64,000 nucleotides of DNA, taken from Ustilaginoidea virens. Taxonomy: Eukaryota; Ascomycota; Sordariomycetes; Hypocreales; Clavicipitaceae. The stretch spans positions 4,960,501 to 5,024,500 of the forward strand of contig NC_057317.1 of NCBI RefSeq assembly GCF_000687475.1, written 5' to 3'. The translations under genes and the position numbers were made by a program. Positions within the stretch are counted from its first letter, which is position 1, and each line of letters begins with the position of its first letter. Shown here piece after piece: positions 55,001 to 64,000 of the stretch. The notes beneath the pieces are model-generated. The model saw nothing but the letters and a program-made list of their open reading frames with translations. It was not told the origin of the DNA and made no database searches.

Positions 55001-56300
55001 CGCCTTCCTAAATAGCGAACTTTCTGAGACCATTTATATGGATATTCCTGATGGATTTCTTGAATTTACAGAGAGCTTACTACTAACTAATAGCGATAGC
55101 AAGTTTTGGTCTAATATTCAACGGTAACGGCTACTAACTTTACTTAAAGAAGCCGGCTTTAATCCCTCTATTAAGCAAGCTATTTTACTAAAGAAGGCCC
55201 TATACGGGCTAAAACAAGCACCCCGCGAATAGCAACACCGGCTAAAAGACCTGATTTCCAGTGAAGGTTTTTTACCTTTAGCCTCTGATGCTGCCGTCTT
55301 TTATAATAAGCAAACCAGCACCTTTATCGTTACCTATGTTGACGATTGCCTATTAGTTGGTCCAAATATAACTTATATTAACCAGCTAAAAAGAAAATTT
55401 CATAAGGTCTATACTATAGAAGACCGCGGTCCGGCTTCCTTCTTCCTAAGCGTACAAATTATACGAAATAGGAAAGAAGGTCTATTATGGCTACACCAAG
55501 CCCAATTTATAGCAGAGGTCTTAGCTAAATTCGGCTTACAGGATACTAAACCTCAGCTTATTCCACTTCAACCAGGAATTCTTAATGAATCTAGTGGAAA
55601 AGATCTTAGCCCTACTGATCAGAGCCTTTATCAGAGCCTTACTAGCACTATAATATGGCTTATGATGATAACTAGACCCGACCTAGCATTTCCTATCCAA
55701 TACCTTTCTCGGTTTATGTCGAAAGCAACTAATGTGCATCTAAATGCTGCAAAAGGCAGCTTTAGTTACCTTAAAGGCACTGAGAACCTAGCTATCTGCT
55801 TTAGTGCTACTAAAAGCAACCAACAGCCTATTATAGCCGCTTATTCTGATAGCGACTTTGCTGGCTGTAAAGAAACCTCTAAATCTACTAGAGGCTTCCT
55901 GACTACTATTAATAGTGGTCCTATTAGCTGGCGTTCTAAGCGAGCCTCTTTAGTAGTGCTATCTACTTTAGAAGCTGAATCTGATGCATTACTTGAGACT
56001 ATCTGCGAGGTACAGTAGCTTTCTAACCTTTGTAAGGAGCTAGAAATTGATATTTTACGCCCTATACCGCTATACTGCGATAACCAGGGCTCCATTTCGA
56101 ATTCTAACGACCCTAATCAGCACGCTCGCACTAAGCATACGCTATTAAAATTCCGGTATATTAGGGAGCAAGCCCAGCTGGGCTTGGTTAAAATTACCTA
56201 TTTACCTACTAATAGTATGCCTGCTGACGGTCTTACGAAGCCACTGCCGGGCCCTAAATTTACTAGGTTCCGCGAGTTACTAGGTCTTAGGGCCTGCTAA
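52056..56300 (+). pseudogene. Copia polyprotein, five in-frame stops (protease, integrase, RT, RNase H)
   Basis: One frame of 1,414 codons. Residues 1 to about 150 form a short N-terminal region without a Gag zinc knuckle. The protease has DTGS at 175-178. The integrase has its HHCC zinc region (from WHIRLGHIG, about 387) and acidic residues D452, D516 and E551 (motif QNGLAERS). The RT starts near 54650 and has YVDD about 55335-55349; RNase H has YSDSDFAGC near 55840. Low-complexity linkers carry repeated EATSPT units and a GPV/GPA collagen-like stretch (54451-54550). The frame is open to 54935, then stops at 54936, 54972, 55125, 55230 and 56016. At 55230 (PRE-stop-Q) and 56016 (VQ-stop-L) relatives have Trp, and at 54936 and 54972 probably also; TGG to TAG is the RIP-type change. 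Confidence 0.88.
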
Positions 56301-56413
56301 CTTATACTAACTTACTTTTACTAAGGTTTTTCTTATGTTTTTCCTTAGCATTTTTTACTGCATTTTCTTTCCCTATCCTTTATACGATTAGCTTGCTACT
56401 ACAGTAGCTAATC

Positions 56414-56421
56414 AGAGGGGG
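56414..56421 (+). other. Copia polypurine tract
   Basis: AGAGGGGG lies immediately before the 3' LTR, the expected start site for plus-strand synthesis. Confidence 0.82.
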
Positions 56422-57153
56422 TGTTAAAATCCTATAGTAGCCTACTAGGCTGCTGGCCTAATGCCCTACTGGTCTACTAACCTTCTGGCCCTTATACCGT
56501 CTTTTAGACTTATGGTGGTCTTACCAACCCAGGCCCTTGCCTTTTACCTTAAGGATTTTCAGTGGATTATTTACTGTATATCAAGTAAGGTAGGCCTTAA
56601 GGTAGGCCTTGTTAAAAAGGTGTGGCATTGCTAAATTAGCGTGGTGGGTCTACTAGCGTGGTGGCTAGTCCACTAGTGTGGTGGGTAGTCACTAGCGTGG
56701 TGGTTAGTTACTAGCGTGGTGGCTAATTACTAGTGCGGTGGTTAGGGTGGTTGGAAAGGCCGGATATAGTGGGGCTGCTGACGTATTATATACGTGGCAT
56801 AGCGAGCATTATGGGGAGCTTTCTTACTGGCTACCTTGGATGCCTGGGCCCACCCCTCCTTCGTGTATATATAGGATAGCTTTTCCCCTTCTTTCTAGAT
56901 AGTAGAAGGGTAGCACAATCGAGTCTGTTAATGCACTATATGCCTCTTAACTTCTTACCTTCCCTGCGTTTTCTGGTTATCTTATATTTGCCTTGCCTTT
57001 ACACTTGCCCTGCTTTATAGCACTTGTATAGTCTTAGGACTTAGTGAAAAATCTAGTATTATACTAAGATTAGTTCACAGGTCGCAGACAGTCTTGTGCC
57101 ATCTAGCTAGCTAGTAAGGCTTTGCTTTTATAGTGACCTTGAGAATTGCAATA
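56422..57153 (+). repeat. Copia 3' LTR
   Basis: 732 bp, same ends as the 5' LTR and the same internal TAGYGYGGTGG array (56637-56742). One visible substitution (C at 57102). Confidence 0.93.
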
Positions 57154-57158
57154 AGATA

Positions 57159-60100
57159 TATATCTACTCTTCTAGTAGGATATAGGTAAAACCTTTATCC
57201 TTAAATAAGTTAGCGAACTTATTAATAAGTTTTTAAAATTGATTAAGTTCTTTTAGGTTGCCCGAATCGTAGATATTAATGCCTATAGAGTGAATATAGG
57301 TTAATATAGCGTCAGTGGCTATATATTCCGATATAAGTATTCTAACCTTAGGGTTATAGGTTAAGATAGTAACTAAATTAGCTGCTTCTATAGAATTCGT
57401 ATAATCGATAAGAAAGGCTTAGGTATAATAATCTATGGGGTATATCTATCTTATAAATTAATTTTTGCGTATTAAAATGCATTATAGGGAGGTATTATAG
57501 ACGATAATATACGCTATTTTATAATCAACTATAAAAGCGAATTATTATAGATTTAGAGTAATAGTTAGCTCAAAGATTATTTAGTAATCTTTTAGGACTT
57601 TTATATTAACTAATATTAGCATACGCGAGTATAAAGGGACGATTATAGTGCTAAATGCCTTAACTAGGTGGATAGCAGGAGGTAACTAATACTAGGCGGA
57701 TATTAGGATATATATATCCTCATACTTAGTAAGGATAGTATATCTTTTACTATTAATAATATCGATTTATTCAGGACTAAGGCAGTCTATACCAATTAAT
57801 ATATTAGCTTGGAATAAATCGATAATTACTATTTCGCGGGTAAATACTATAATAGCTAGACTACCATCTGGTTTCTTGCCTAAGAAGTTCAATATTAGTA
57901 CTATATATCTATCTATAATATACTTATCTGAACTAATACTGCTAATAGTGACTAGCTAAGCTTAAGTTCTAATTTAATTATTAGGGAAGTTCTTTATAAG
58001 CTAGGTAGAATCGATAAGACTAATAGAGTATCCTATATTAGTATATATATCGAACTAGTTATAAGGATTATTAAGGTCAGGAGAAATCTAGAATCTTAAG
58101 TAGGTCTAGGACCTAAAAGTAAATCTAAGGCTTATATCCCTTTATATATTAATAGAAGAGTAAATTACTAGGATATCTATATAATCGGTATTAGTTAGGT
58201 CAGATTAAAAAGATCCTATATAAGTAGTATAATTAGATGCTTCTGCTTTATAAGTAGTCTAATCCGTCTAATATAAAGGGGGGATAGGGTAATATAGCCG
58301 ATTTATTAGGGAGTGGCTTACCGTTATATAAGTATAAAAGGCAGAATTATTATATATAGGGTCGATAGGGCAAATAAGAGAGTCTTTATTATCTTTATAG
58401 TTAAAGCCATACTTATTAACTAAATGTTTGAATAGCGCATTGCAAGAAGTGAATATTATATAGTATATTCGATAGGCGGACTGCATTCCCTAAGCAAAAT
58501 GGGGTTAAATCATTGCGACGAATTATACGTTTTGAATATTAGCAGTTAGGGGAGGCGGGTCTACCTATAATTCCTACTAGGCAATATCAATTTAATCTTT
58601 ATCTAGATATAGTTGCTCGTTAGAAGGGAGAGGCTCCTTAAGTTTAATAAGGTCATCCTTATTAAGTTCTTCCTTATTAATATAGTAGGTAATAGCTCTC
58701 TATAGTCGATGCTATTAGTTATTATTAAACCTGTTTTACCTATATTGGTTGTTTTGCCTATATTAGTTGAATCGTAGAGGGTTATTTAGACCTATAAATA
58801 GCTAGCGCCTATTAGGTTAATTCGGCTGCTAATTAGGATTACCTAGCGCCGATAGTCTAGCCATAGAAGCAGGTAGAGACTAATAAGGTTAATAAGCCTG
58901 CTGCTATTAAGGTGCGTATAGCTAGCGGTATAGCTTTTAGTAATTATTATTGTACTACTGCAGGAAAAACCTAGGTTAAATAGGTTGAAAGGGTTATTAT
59001 CCGGCAGAGTATAGGGTAAGTTATTAAAGGCATTAAGTTACTGCAGTTTAAAGGACGAAATACTCTCTAGCTAATTACTAGATTATAGGTTCCCTATTTC
59101 GGATAGAAATAAGGAACTTATTAATAGATATATAGGTATCTAAAGGGTCTAGTAAGGCCTAAATAGATGCTTTAAAGCCTAAATAGACTATCTAAAGCTA
59201 AGAGAGTATATTACGCCTAGCTACTTAAGTATTACAGAGAAGATTATATATAAAAGAAGTAAGGTCTTCTCTTACTATATACTTACAGAAAGAGTAGTAA
59301 GCTTTTTTAATGCGAGCTAATACCTTTTATTAGGGTTCTTTAAAACGTTTAATAAGTATATAATATAGCTCGTCGAGTGAAGCATTATCGAAGAGCTGCC
59401 TATCGGCTTTTATAGTGAGTCTAGTATGCTAGTTAAAGGCATATCCTCGGAGATAGGCTATTTAAACTCTTTTAATAGCGAGTTTAGAGTCGACTCATAC
59501 TAAAGTCTATAGATATTAAGTAAAGGTAAAAACGCAGGTATAAGTTATTGCCTTCGAGTTAGATATAACCTTAAGTCTTTTAGGGTCTTTTAGGCCTAAG
59601 TCGAAATATCTAATATTAACTACTCTAAGAGTATTATAAGAGTTATTAGTAACGTTAGTATTAAAGGTATTACCTGAGCTAAAGGGGGTAAAGGTAATAG
59701 CCTATCGGTTAAGTAGAGTTATTAAGCTATTATTCTAATAGGCAATCTGCTTATTTTATTTTATTATCTATTCGGCTAGACGAAAGAGGGCGGCTATTAA
59801 ATCTTAGGGCGCCGCCAAGGGCTATCGAGATTGAGAAGTATTAAACGATATAGTTAATTAAAGTGGTTCTTAAGACTATTTAGACTATTTAGATAGGTTT
59901 TACTCTATTAATAGGGACTACTAGGGAGTAGTTAATAGAGACCTTTTAATTGATTGCATAATAGTAGAGAGTAATCTAGCTCTTTTTCTTCTTAATAGGT
60001 AAGTAAGATAAACTAACTTATCGATATTAAGAATTCTATATAAGTTGCATAAGTAGTCTGACTTATTAAGGGAGTAGTCTGATTTTTCGATGGATAGATT

Positions 60101-60677
60101 ATTTAATATATTAATAAGGTCATCGACTAGAGTATTAGTGCCTAAAGTTAGGGAAGGAGGTTAGGTATCGATAATATTACTTATCGTTAGGGCAAATTGC
60201 TGGGCCTTTTTAGTCTACCTTTTCAGGAAGGAAGTAAAGGAATGGCGTAACTCAACCTATTTAATAGGGTAAATAGTATCCGCGTCGAGTAGCGAGAAAT
60301 TTTCTGCCAAATGTAAAGTAGTATCTCGTTAATATTAAGTAAGTTATATCGACTATAGATAACTCGTCTTATAGAAGACGTAGAGACGCTGCGAATCTAA
60401 AATCAAGTCTTTACTAGGGGAATGTAAGGATATATAAGATAGATAATACTATTCTTATCGTAAATAGTTTTAGGGTAATACTGCCTTTCTCGTAAATAGC
60501 TTTAAAAACCAAGGGGGGTTTAAAGACTTATCTATTTCGTCTATCTAGATGGCTGCGGGGAGGAATATTGCAGGAAAACGGCGGCGGGGCTCTACGGTAT
60601 TATTAGCGTGGAAAAGAAAAAAATAAGAATATATTTGGTTCTGGTTCTGGTTCTAGTGCTATGCAATTGCTACTAAT
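57159..60677 (-). other. Gypsy 5' half (gag side), decayed
   Basis: This is the part of the outer element upstream of RT on the minus strand, where gag and protease should lie. It is AT-rich and full of stops. Charged, helix-like fragments can be read around 59100-59500 in minus frames, but I cannot name a domain. A GGTTCT repeat (about 60639-60654) lies next to the right LTR. Confidence 0.6.
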
Positions 60678-60817
60678 TATCACAATCAAATGAGGTTAGA
60701 GTGTGTATTGTAATAGGCTTGGTTCTTCTCTCTAGCTAATGTCTACAGGGAGCTAATCTATGCGTATATATATATAGGTATTATCACGTGAGGCTGTCAC
60801 GTGAGTGACATGTGACA
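60678..60817 (-). repeat. Outer Gypsy element, right LTR (5' LTR in coding sense)
   Basis: 140 bp, ending TGTGACA and followed directly by the target duplicate GTGCA. The less mutated end: it keeps GTGACA, the complement of the TGTCAC that starts the left copy. Confidence 0.9.
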
Positions 60818-61185
60818 GTGCAGCTGGCAGCTGGCAGCTGGCAGCTGGCAGCTTCAATGATGGCTTGAGCGGTGCGGCTGCGCCTGCCGCTGGCCGTCTG
60901 CCCGTGACTTGCCCGTGTTGCAGCTCCACTGATCATGGTCAATGCCGTCAATCGATTGCTGATGTCCTCATCTACCAAGCACATATAAAGCACATCTACC
61001 ATCCATTCCAACCCGTCTAACGTTCATTCGCCTTGACCCGTAACATCAATAGGTCCGGCAAGAAGAGCAAACGCGAAGCCGACGATTCCTTTCTTCTTCT
61101 TCTTCTTCTTCTTCTTCTTCTTCTTCTTCTTTTCCCAGGCCACCACCCCCGTTATAAACATGAGCGGCCCGTTCCGCGCCTCACA
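60818..61185. other. 3' flank of MID1 with CAGCTGG and TTC repeats
   Basis: GC-rich sequence resumes at the end of the element. CAGCTGG is repeated about four and a half times (60821-60852), starting inside the target duplication. A TTC repeat of about fourteen units lies at 61088-61132. No gene is supported. Confidence 0.65.
61088..61132. repeat. TTC trinucleotide repeat
   Basis: About fourteen TTC units in the 3' flank of MID1. Confidence 0.88.
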
Positions 61186-63251
61186 TCACATCATCAACAC
61201 GCTGCTGCTTAGCAGGAGCATGGCGGCCGAAAACACCAGGCTCGGCATCACCCCCCCCGCATCGCTGATCCGCGTCCTTGCCTCGCCGGGGAAGTTGCAC
61301 GTCGGCATGGAGCTGCCGTCCTTTCGCCTGCCGTAGGTGACGTTGAACGCGTGCATGCCCGGGCGCGGACACTTGAACCCAATCTTGGCCGGGCAGCTCC
61401 GGACCACCTGGTAGCAGAGGTCGTCGCAAGGCATAAACTCCCGGTACGGCCCAGGCTGGATGGTCTGGTCGATGAAGCTGTTCCTCGAAGCGTTCTGGGC
61501 CGGCACCTGGCCGAGCCTTTGCCGCAGGTCCGCCGGGAGCGTCGTCCCGTTGGGAAACGCTTGGTTCACGTTTCGGATGACGCTGACGCTGGACCCGCCC
61601 TGCAGGTCCTCGCACCGCGGCAGGCTGACGATGCAGAGCCATCGCTTGTACGCCCGCTTGCAGTCGTCGCACGTCCTGGCCAGCGAGTAGATTGATGTTT
61701 CGTCCGTTTCGCATGCAATCTGCTGCATCACCTTGAGGAAGTACTCGTACATGGACTTGGCGTAGTCGTCGTACACTTGCGCAAGCGCTGTGTTGTTGTA
61801 CTTGACGTCGTTTCCGGGCACGGCATATTGAATCTCGTCGCAAAACTCCAGGTCCGACACCACCTTGCAATTCGGTGCTAGGAGATTTACATTCATCAGC
61901 CACGTTTTGATGCTATCCATCAGCGAGACGGGCTTTCCTTCCTTTCTTTCTTTTCCTTTTTTTTTCTTTTTTTTTTTTTTTTTGGTGGAGGTGAGAGTTA
62001 TTAGACTTTACCTGCGCTGGTATTGAACGTCGTAGCTTGGAAAACAATGCTACCGGTATTCTGAGGGGTCTGGCTGCCGCCGCCATCCAGCCTCTTGGAG
62101 TTGACAGTGACGTTGGCAGGCCGGACAATCGTTCCTCTGTAAGTCGTGGTCGCGTTCAAGCCAACGACATAGAATTGCTGCTTGGGCATCCCGCCAGACC
62201 CCCGGAGAGTCATGGTAGTCTTGACCAGGGCGTTGTTTCTGCCCGTGCCTTGGTTATTGGCGCCAATGAGCGCATTCTTCTGCAGCCCGCAGGCCGAGCG
62301 ACTGAGGCCCTTGGTTGCCAGCCAGTCTTGCTGGCTCACATAGAGCTGGTACGGCGGGTCCTCGCCCATCATGTGCCGCACCTTGCCCGCGTCTTCGGTC
62401 AGCGGAGTAGTCACCAGCAGGGCCGACGTGGAGTCGCTGTCCATCCACAGCAGCTTGGCGCCCTCGCTGACGTTTTGGTACTGGTGGAAAAACTGCGTGC
62501 CAGACGCCGCCAGCTCGTAGCCGTAGGATCCCTCGAAGCCGTCGGAAACCTTGGGGGCGTAGACACCAATATACACGTCGTTGGTGCCGTTGACGTTGAC
62601 GGCGACAGCACCTTCGGTAAATTCATGCGACGTGAACCCGGCAGCGTGGGCGTCGCCGGCTCCGCTCGCGATGTCGGGACATTTCGCGCCCTTTGCGTTG
62701 GAGACGAAGAGAACAAGCTGCGGCGGGCTGGGGCTGGACGCCGTGCCGTCGGCCTTGGGAGCTGGCTGCAGGCACGTGTTGGCCGAGATGAAGACTGCCG
62801 CGTCCGGCGCCTGGCTTCCTGCATCCGAGCCGCCGCCCCCGAGGTCGCCGTCGCCGTCTCCGTCTGCTTTTCTCTTCTGCCTGCTCGGGGACGAGCTCGC
62901 GCTGGAGTTGGTCCCCAGAGAGCCGCTCTTGACGATGTAGCAGATTGGCGTGCCGCCTGGTTGGATGTTGAGGGCCAGCGGCTTGTCCAGCTCGAGGGGG
63001 GTGGTGTCTCCGGCGCGTCCCAGGATACTCGGGCTGAAAAGGTTGAATACGGACTCGTACAGTGGCGATTCTCCCTCGCTGTCGTCCTGCTCAATGACGG
63101 CGAAATCGGACAATGAAGGGGAGAAGGAGCCGAGGGGTGGTTCGGCGGCCAAGGTGCCCCTGGGCACTGAAAGCAGGTCATACGGCGCCATCAAGCGTAA
63201 AGCAGCGGCCAGCGACGCGACCAGGCGGGGCCCCGAGGGGCTGAGAAACAT
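61186..63251 (-). CDS. MID1 stretch-activated calcium channel subunit
   Basis: Mid1 associates with the Cch1 pore at the plasma membrane and supports calcium influx during mating, stress and hyphal growth. Two exons, 62012-63251 and 61186-61877, give 643 residues, the normal length. The N-terminus is moderately hydrophobic (about residues 8-40) and probably targets the protein to the secretory path. The middle is the conserved Mid1 region: PLYESVFNLFSPSILGR, KNALIGANNQGTGRNNALVK and FYVVGLNATTTYRGTI, with several N-glycosylation sites. The C-terminal half is Cys-rich (NCKVVSDLEFCDEIQYAVPG, CDDCKRAYKRWLC, MPCDDLCYQVVRSCP), ending in a hydrophobic tail (PSLVFSAAMLLLSSSVLMM). Splicing removes 134 bp with a long T/A-rich tract; a TAG acceptor restores APNCKVVSD. 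A continuous start at 61920 is probably intronic. Confidence 0.9.
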
Positions 63252-64000
63252 ATCGGGCTACAAGCCCGCGCTGGGCGAGCCGTCGTGACGATGCGTCTTG
63301 TGAAGAAACCTGTAGGCTGGAAGGGGTTGCGTGGGCGCGGAACTGCGATCAATGGCCCATGTCTTCTCAGCCACAGTGGGTGGTGGTGAAGACATGGAGC
63401 GCGAGAGCAACAAGATCTGCCCCGATTCGGAAGATCCAGAGTGCAGGGACGCTTGCAAGAGTCAAAGTTGAAGCGGCGGCCAAGGGACGAGGATGACGAT
63501 GTTCACAAGCACTTTGCAGAGTACGGAGTAGTAATACAGCGAGGGCGGCCCACTTTTCCCACCAACGAGCGCCCTGCATGAATCAAGCATCAACCCGAGC
63601 ACATGGAAAACGGATGACAAGCTCAGACTTGCCGACGCACACAACAATCCTGGGTATCCGCGCCCATACTATGTACGAACACGTTTATATTTATTCAGAA
63701 TGCTCTGAAAATAGAAGAAAGGCACTAAATTTACGAGAAAACAGAAGGAAAAAAGAAAGCTCTCACAATCCATTCCCAGACATAGACATGCTCACATTGT
63801 CCCAAAAGGCTCTGCCAAAAAGACAGGCTCAAGATACCCACAAGCATCGTGTCATTTACCATCATGCGAGCAGACCATCATGCGCTCGCTACTGAAAGCA
63901 CGCCTCCTCCGGCCCAAGTTGTTGATAAAGAGTCAATTCATAGCCGTCCCCGTCACAAGCTTCTTACCATGGCCTGAGCTTACTACCAAGTCATTGCCAA
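63252..64000. other. MID1 5' flank, end of window
   Basis: No supported gene. It contains one TACGGAGTA copy (63522-63530) and an A-rich stretch near 63700-63760. It presumably includes the MID1 promoter. Confidence 0.55.

Larger units (their letters stand above)
50628..57153 (+). mobile_element. Inner Ty1/Copia-type LTR retrotransposon
   Basis: Inserted into the Gypsy element upstream of its RT, with exact 5-bp target duplication AGATA at 50623-50627 and 57154-57158. Two 732-bp LTRs bracket a 5.06-kb interior: primer-binding site, ~0.7-kb leader, one polyprotein frame (52056-56300) and a polypurine tract. Domain order protease, integrase, reverse transcriptase, RNase H is the Copia order. 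The LTRs differ at a single position I can see (51308 T versus 57102 C), so this insertion is much younger than its host element. The RT/RNase H part has in-frame stops, so this copy is not autonomous as read. Termini are TG...TA rather than TG...CA. Confidence 0.93.
45302..60817 (-). mobile_element. Outer Ty3/Gypsy chromovirus, RIP-degraded, interrupted by a Copia element
   Basis: Defined by direct long terminal repeats at 45302-45440 and 60678-60817 and an exact 5-bp target duplication, GTGCA, at 45297-45301 and 60818-60822. Coding runs on the minus strand: RT, RNase H, integrase and chromodomain remnants appear in that order from right to left. Without the inner insertion and its duplicated target the element is about 9 kb. 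Base composition drops abruptly to AT-rich at both boundaries, and differences between the LTRs are transitions (C/T or G/A), as expected from RIP. Near the left LTR, on the minus strand, GACGGGCGGC is a possible purine tract next to the 3' LTR. No frame is open for any useful length, so this copy cannot encode functional proteins. Confidence 0.9.

Overview
The window looks like chromosomal DNA of a filamentous ascomycete, most likely a sordariomycete and probably Hypocreales. This rests on GC-rich, intron-bearing genes with short GT-AG introns and CT(A/G)AC-type branch sites, on fungal-type versions of every recognisable protein, and on an AT-rich block with C-to-T/G-to-A mutation typical of repeat-induced point mutation (RIP). 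The species is inferred, not established.

Layout. 0.1-4.2 kb: SPT4 (+), KIN17-like (-), YJU2-type splicing factor (+) and a 70-residue conserved-looking ORF (-). 4.2-10.1 kb: no supported gene, rich in simple repeats and homopolymers. 10.1-23 kb: a dense block with Mediator subunit MED5/NUT1 (+), a secreted GH3 beta-glucosidase (+), a 93-residue probable mitochondrial membrane protein rebuilt from three exons (-), phosphopantetheine adenylyltransferase (-), a RAMP4/SERP1-type ER protein whose first coding exon is only the ATG (+), and a SMAP-domain nuclear-type protein (-). 23-37 kb: a small bZIP protein (-) between two long stretches without a supported gene. 37-45 kb: mitoribosomal mS41 (-), an SHPRH/Irc20-family SNF2-RING protein (+), and an Irc22/TRAP-alpha-like ER membrane protein (-). 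45.3-60.8 kb: nested retrotransposons. 61.2-63.3 kb: MID1, the stretch-activated calcium channel subunit (-).

The nested block is the most informative region. The outer element is a Ty3/Gypsy chromovirus on the minus strand (45302-60817). It has ~140-bp LTRs beginning TGTCAC and ending GTGACA in the less mutated parts and an intact 5-bp target duplication GTGCA. Reverse transcriptase, RNase H, integrase, GPY/F and chromodomain remnants are readable but wrecked by transitions. A Ty1/Copia element (+, 50628-57153) later inserted into it, making the duplication AGATA. Its two 732-bp LTRs differ at one position that I can see. Its primer-binding site, directly after the left LTR, is complementary to the anticodon arm of initiator tRNA-Met, as in half-tRNA-primed copia elements. 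Its polyprotein is open for 960 codons, then carries five in-frame stops in RT/RNase H, several at positions where the family has tryptophan.

The genes are mostly unlinked housekeeping functions (transcription elongation, splicing, Mediator, CoA synthesis, ER translocation, mitochondrial translation, DNA repair, calcium entry). There is no operon-like or biosynthetic cluster. All exon structures were read by eye from splice signals, reading frame and family resemblance; none was tested with RNA data.
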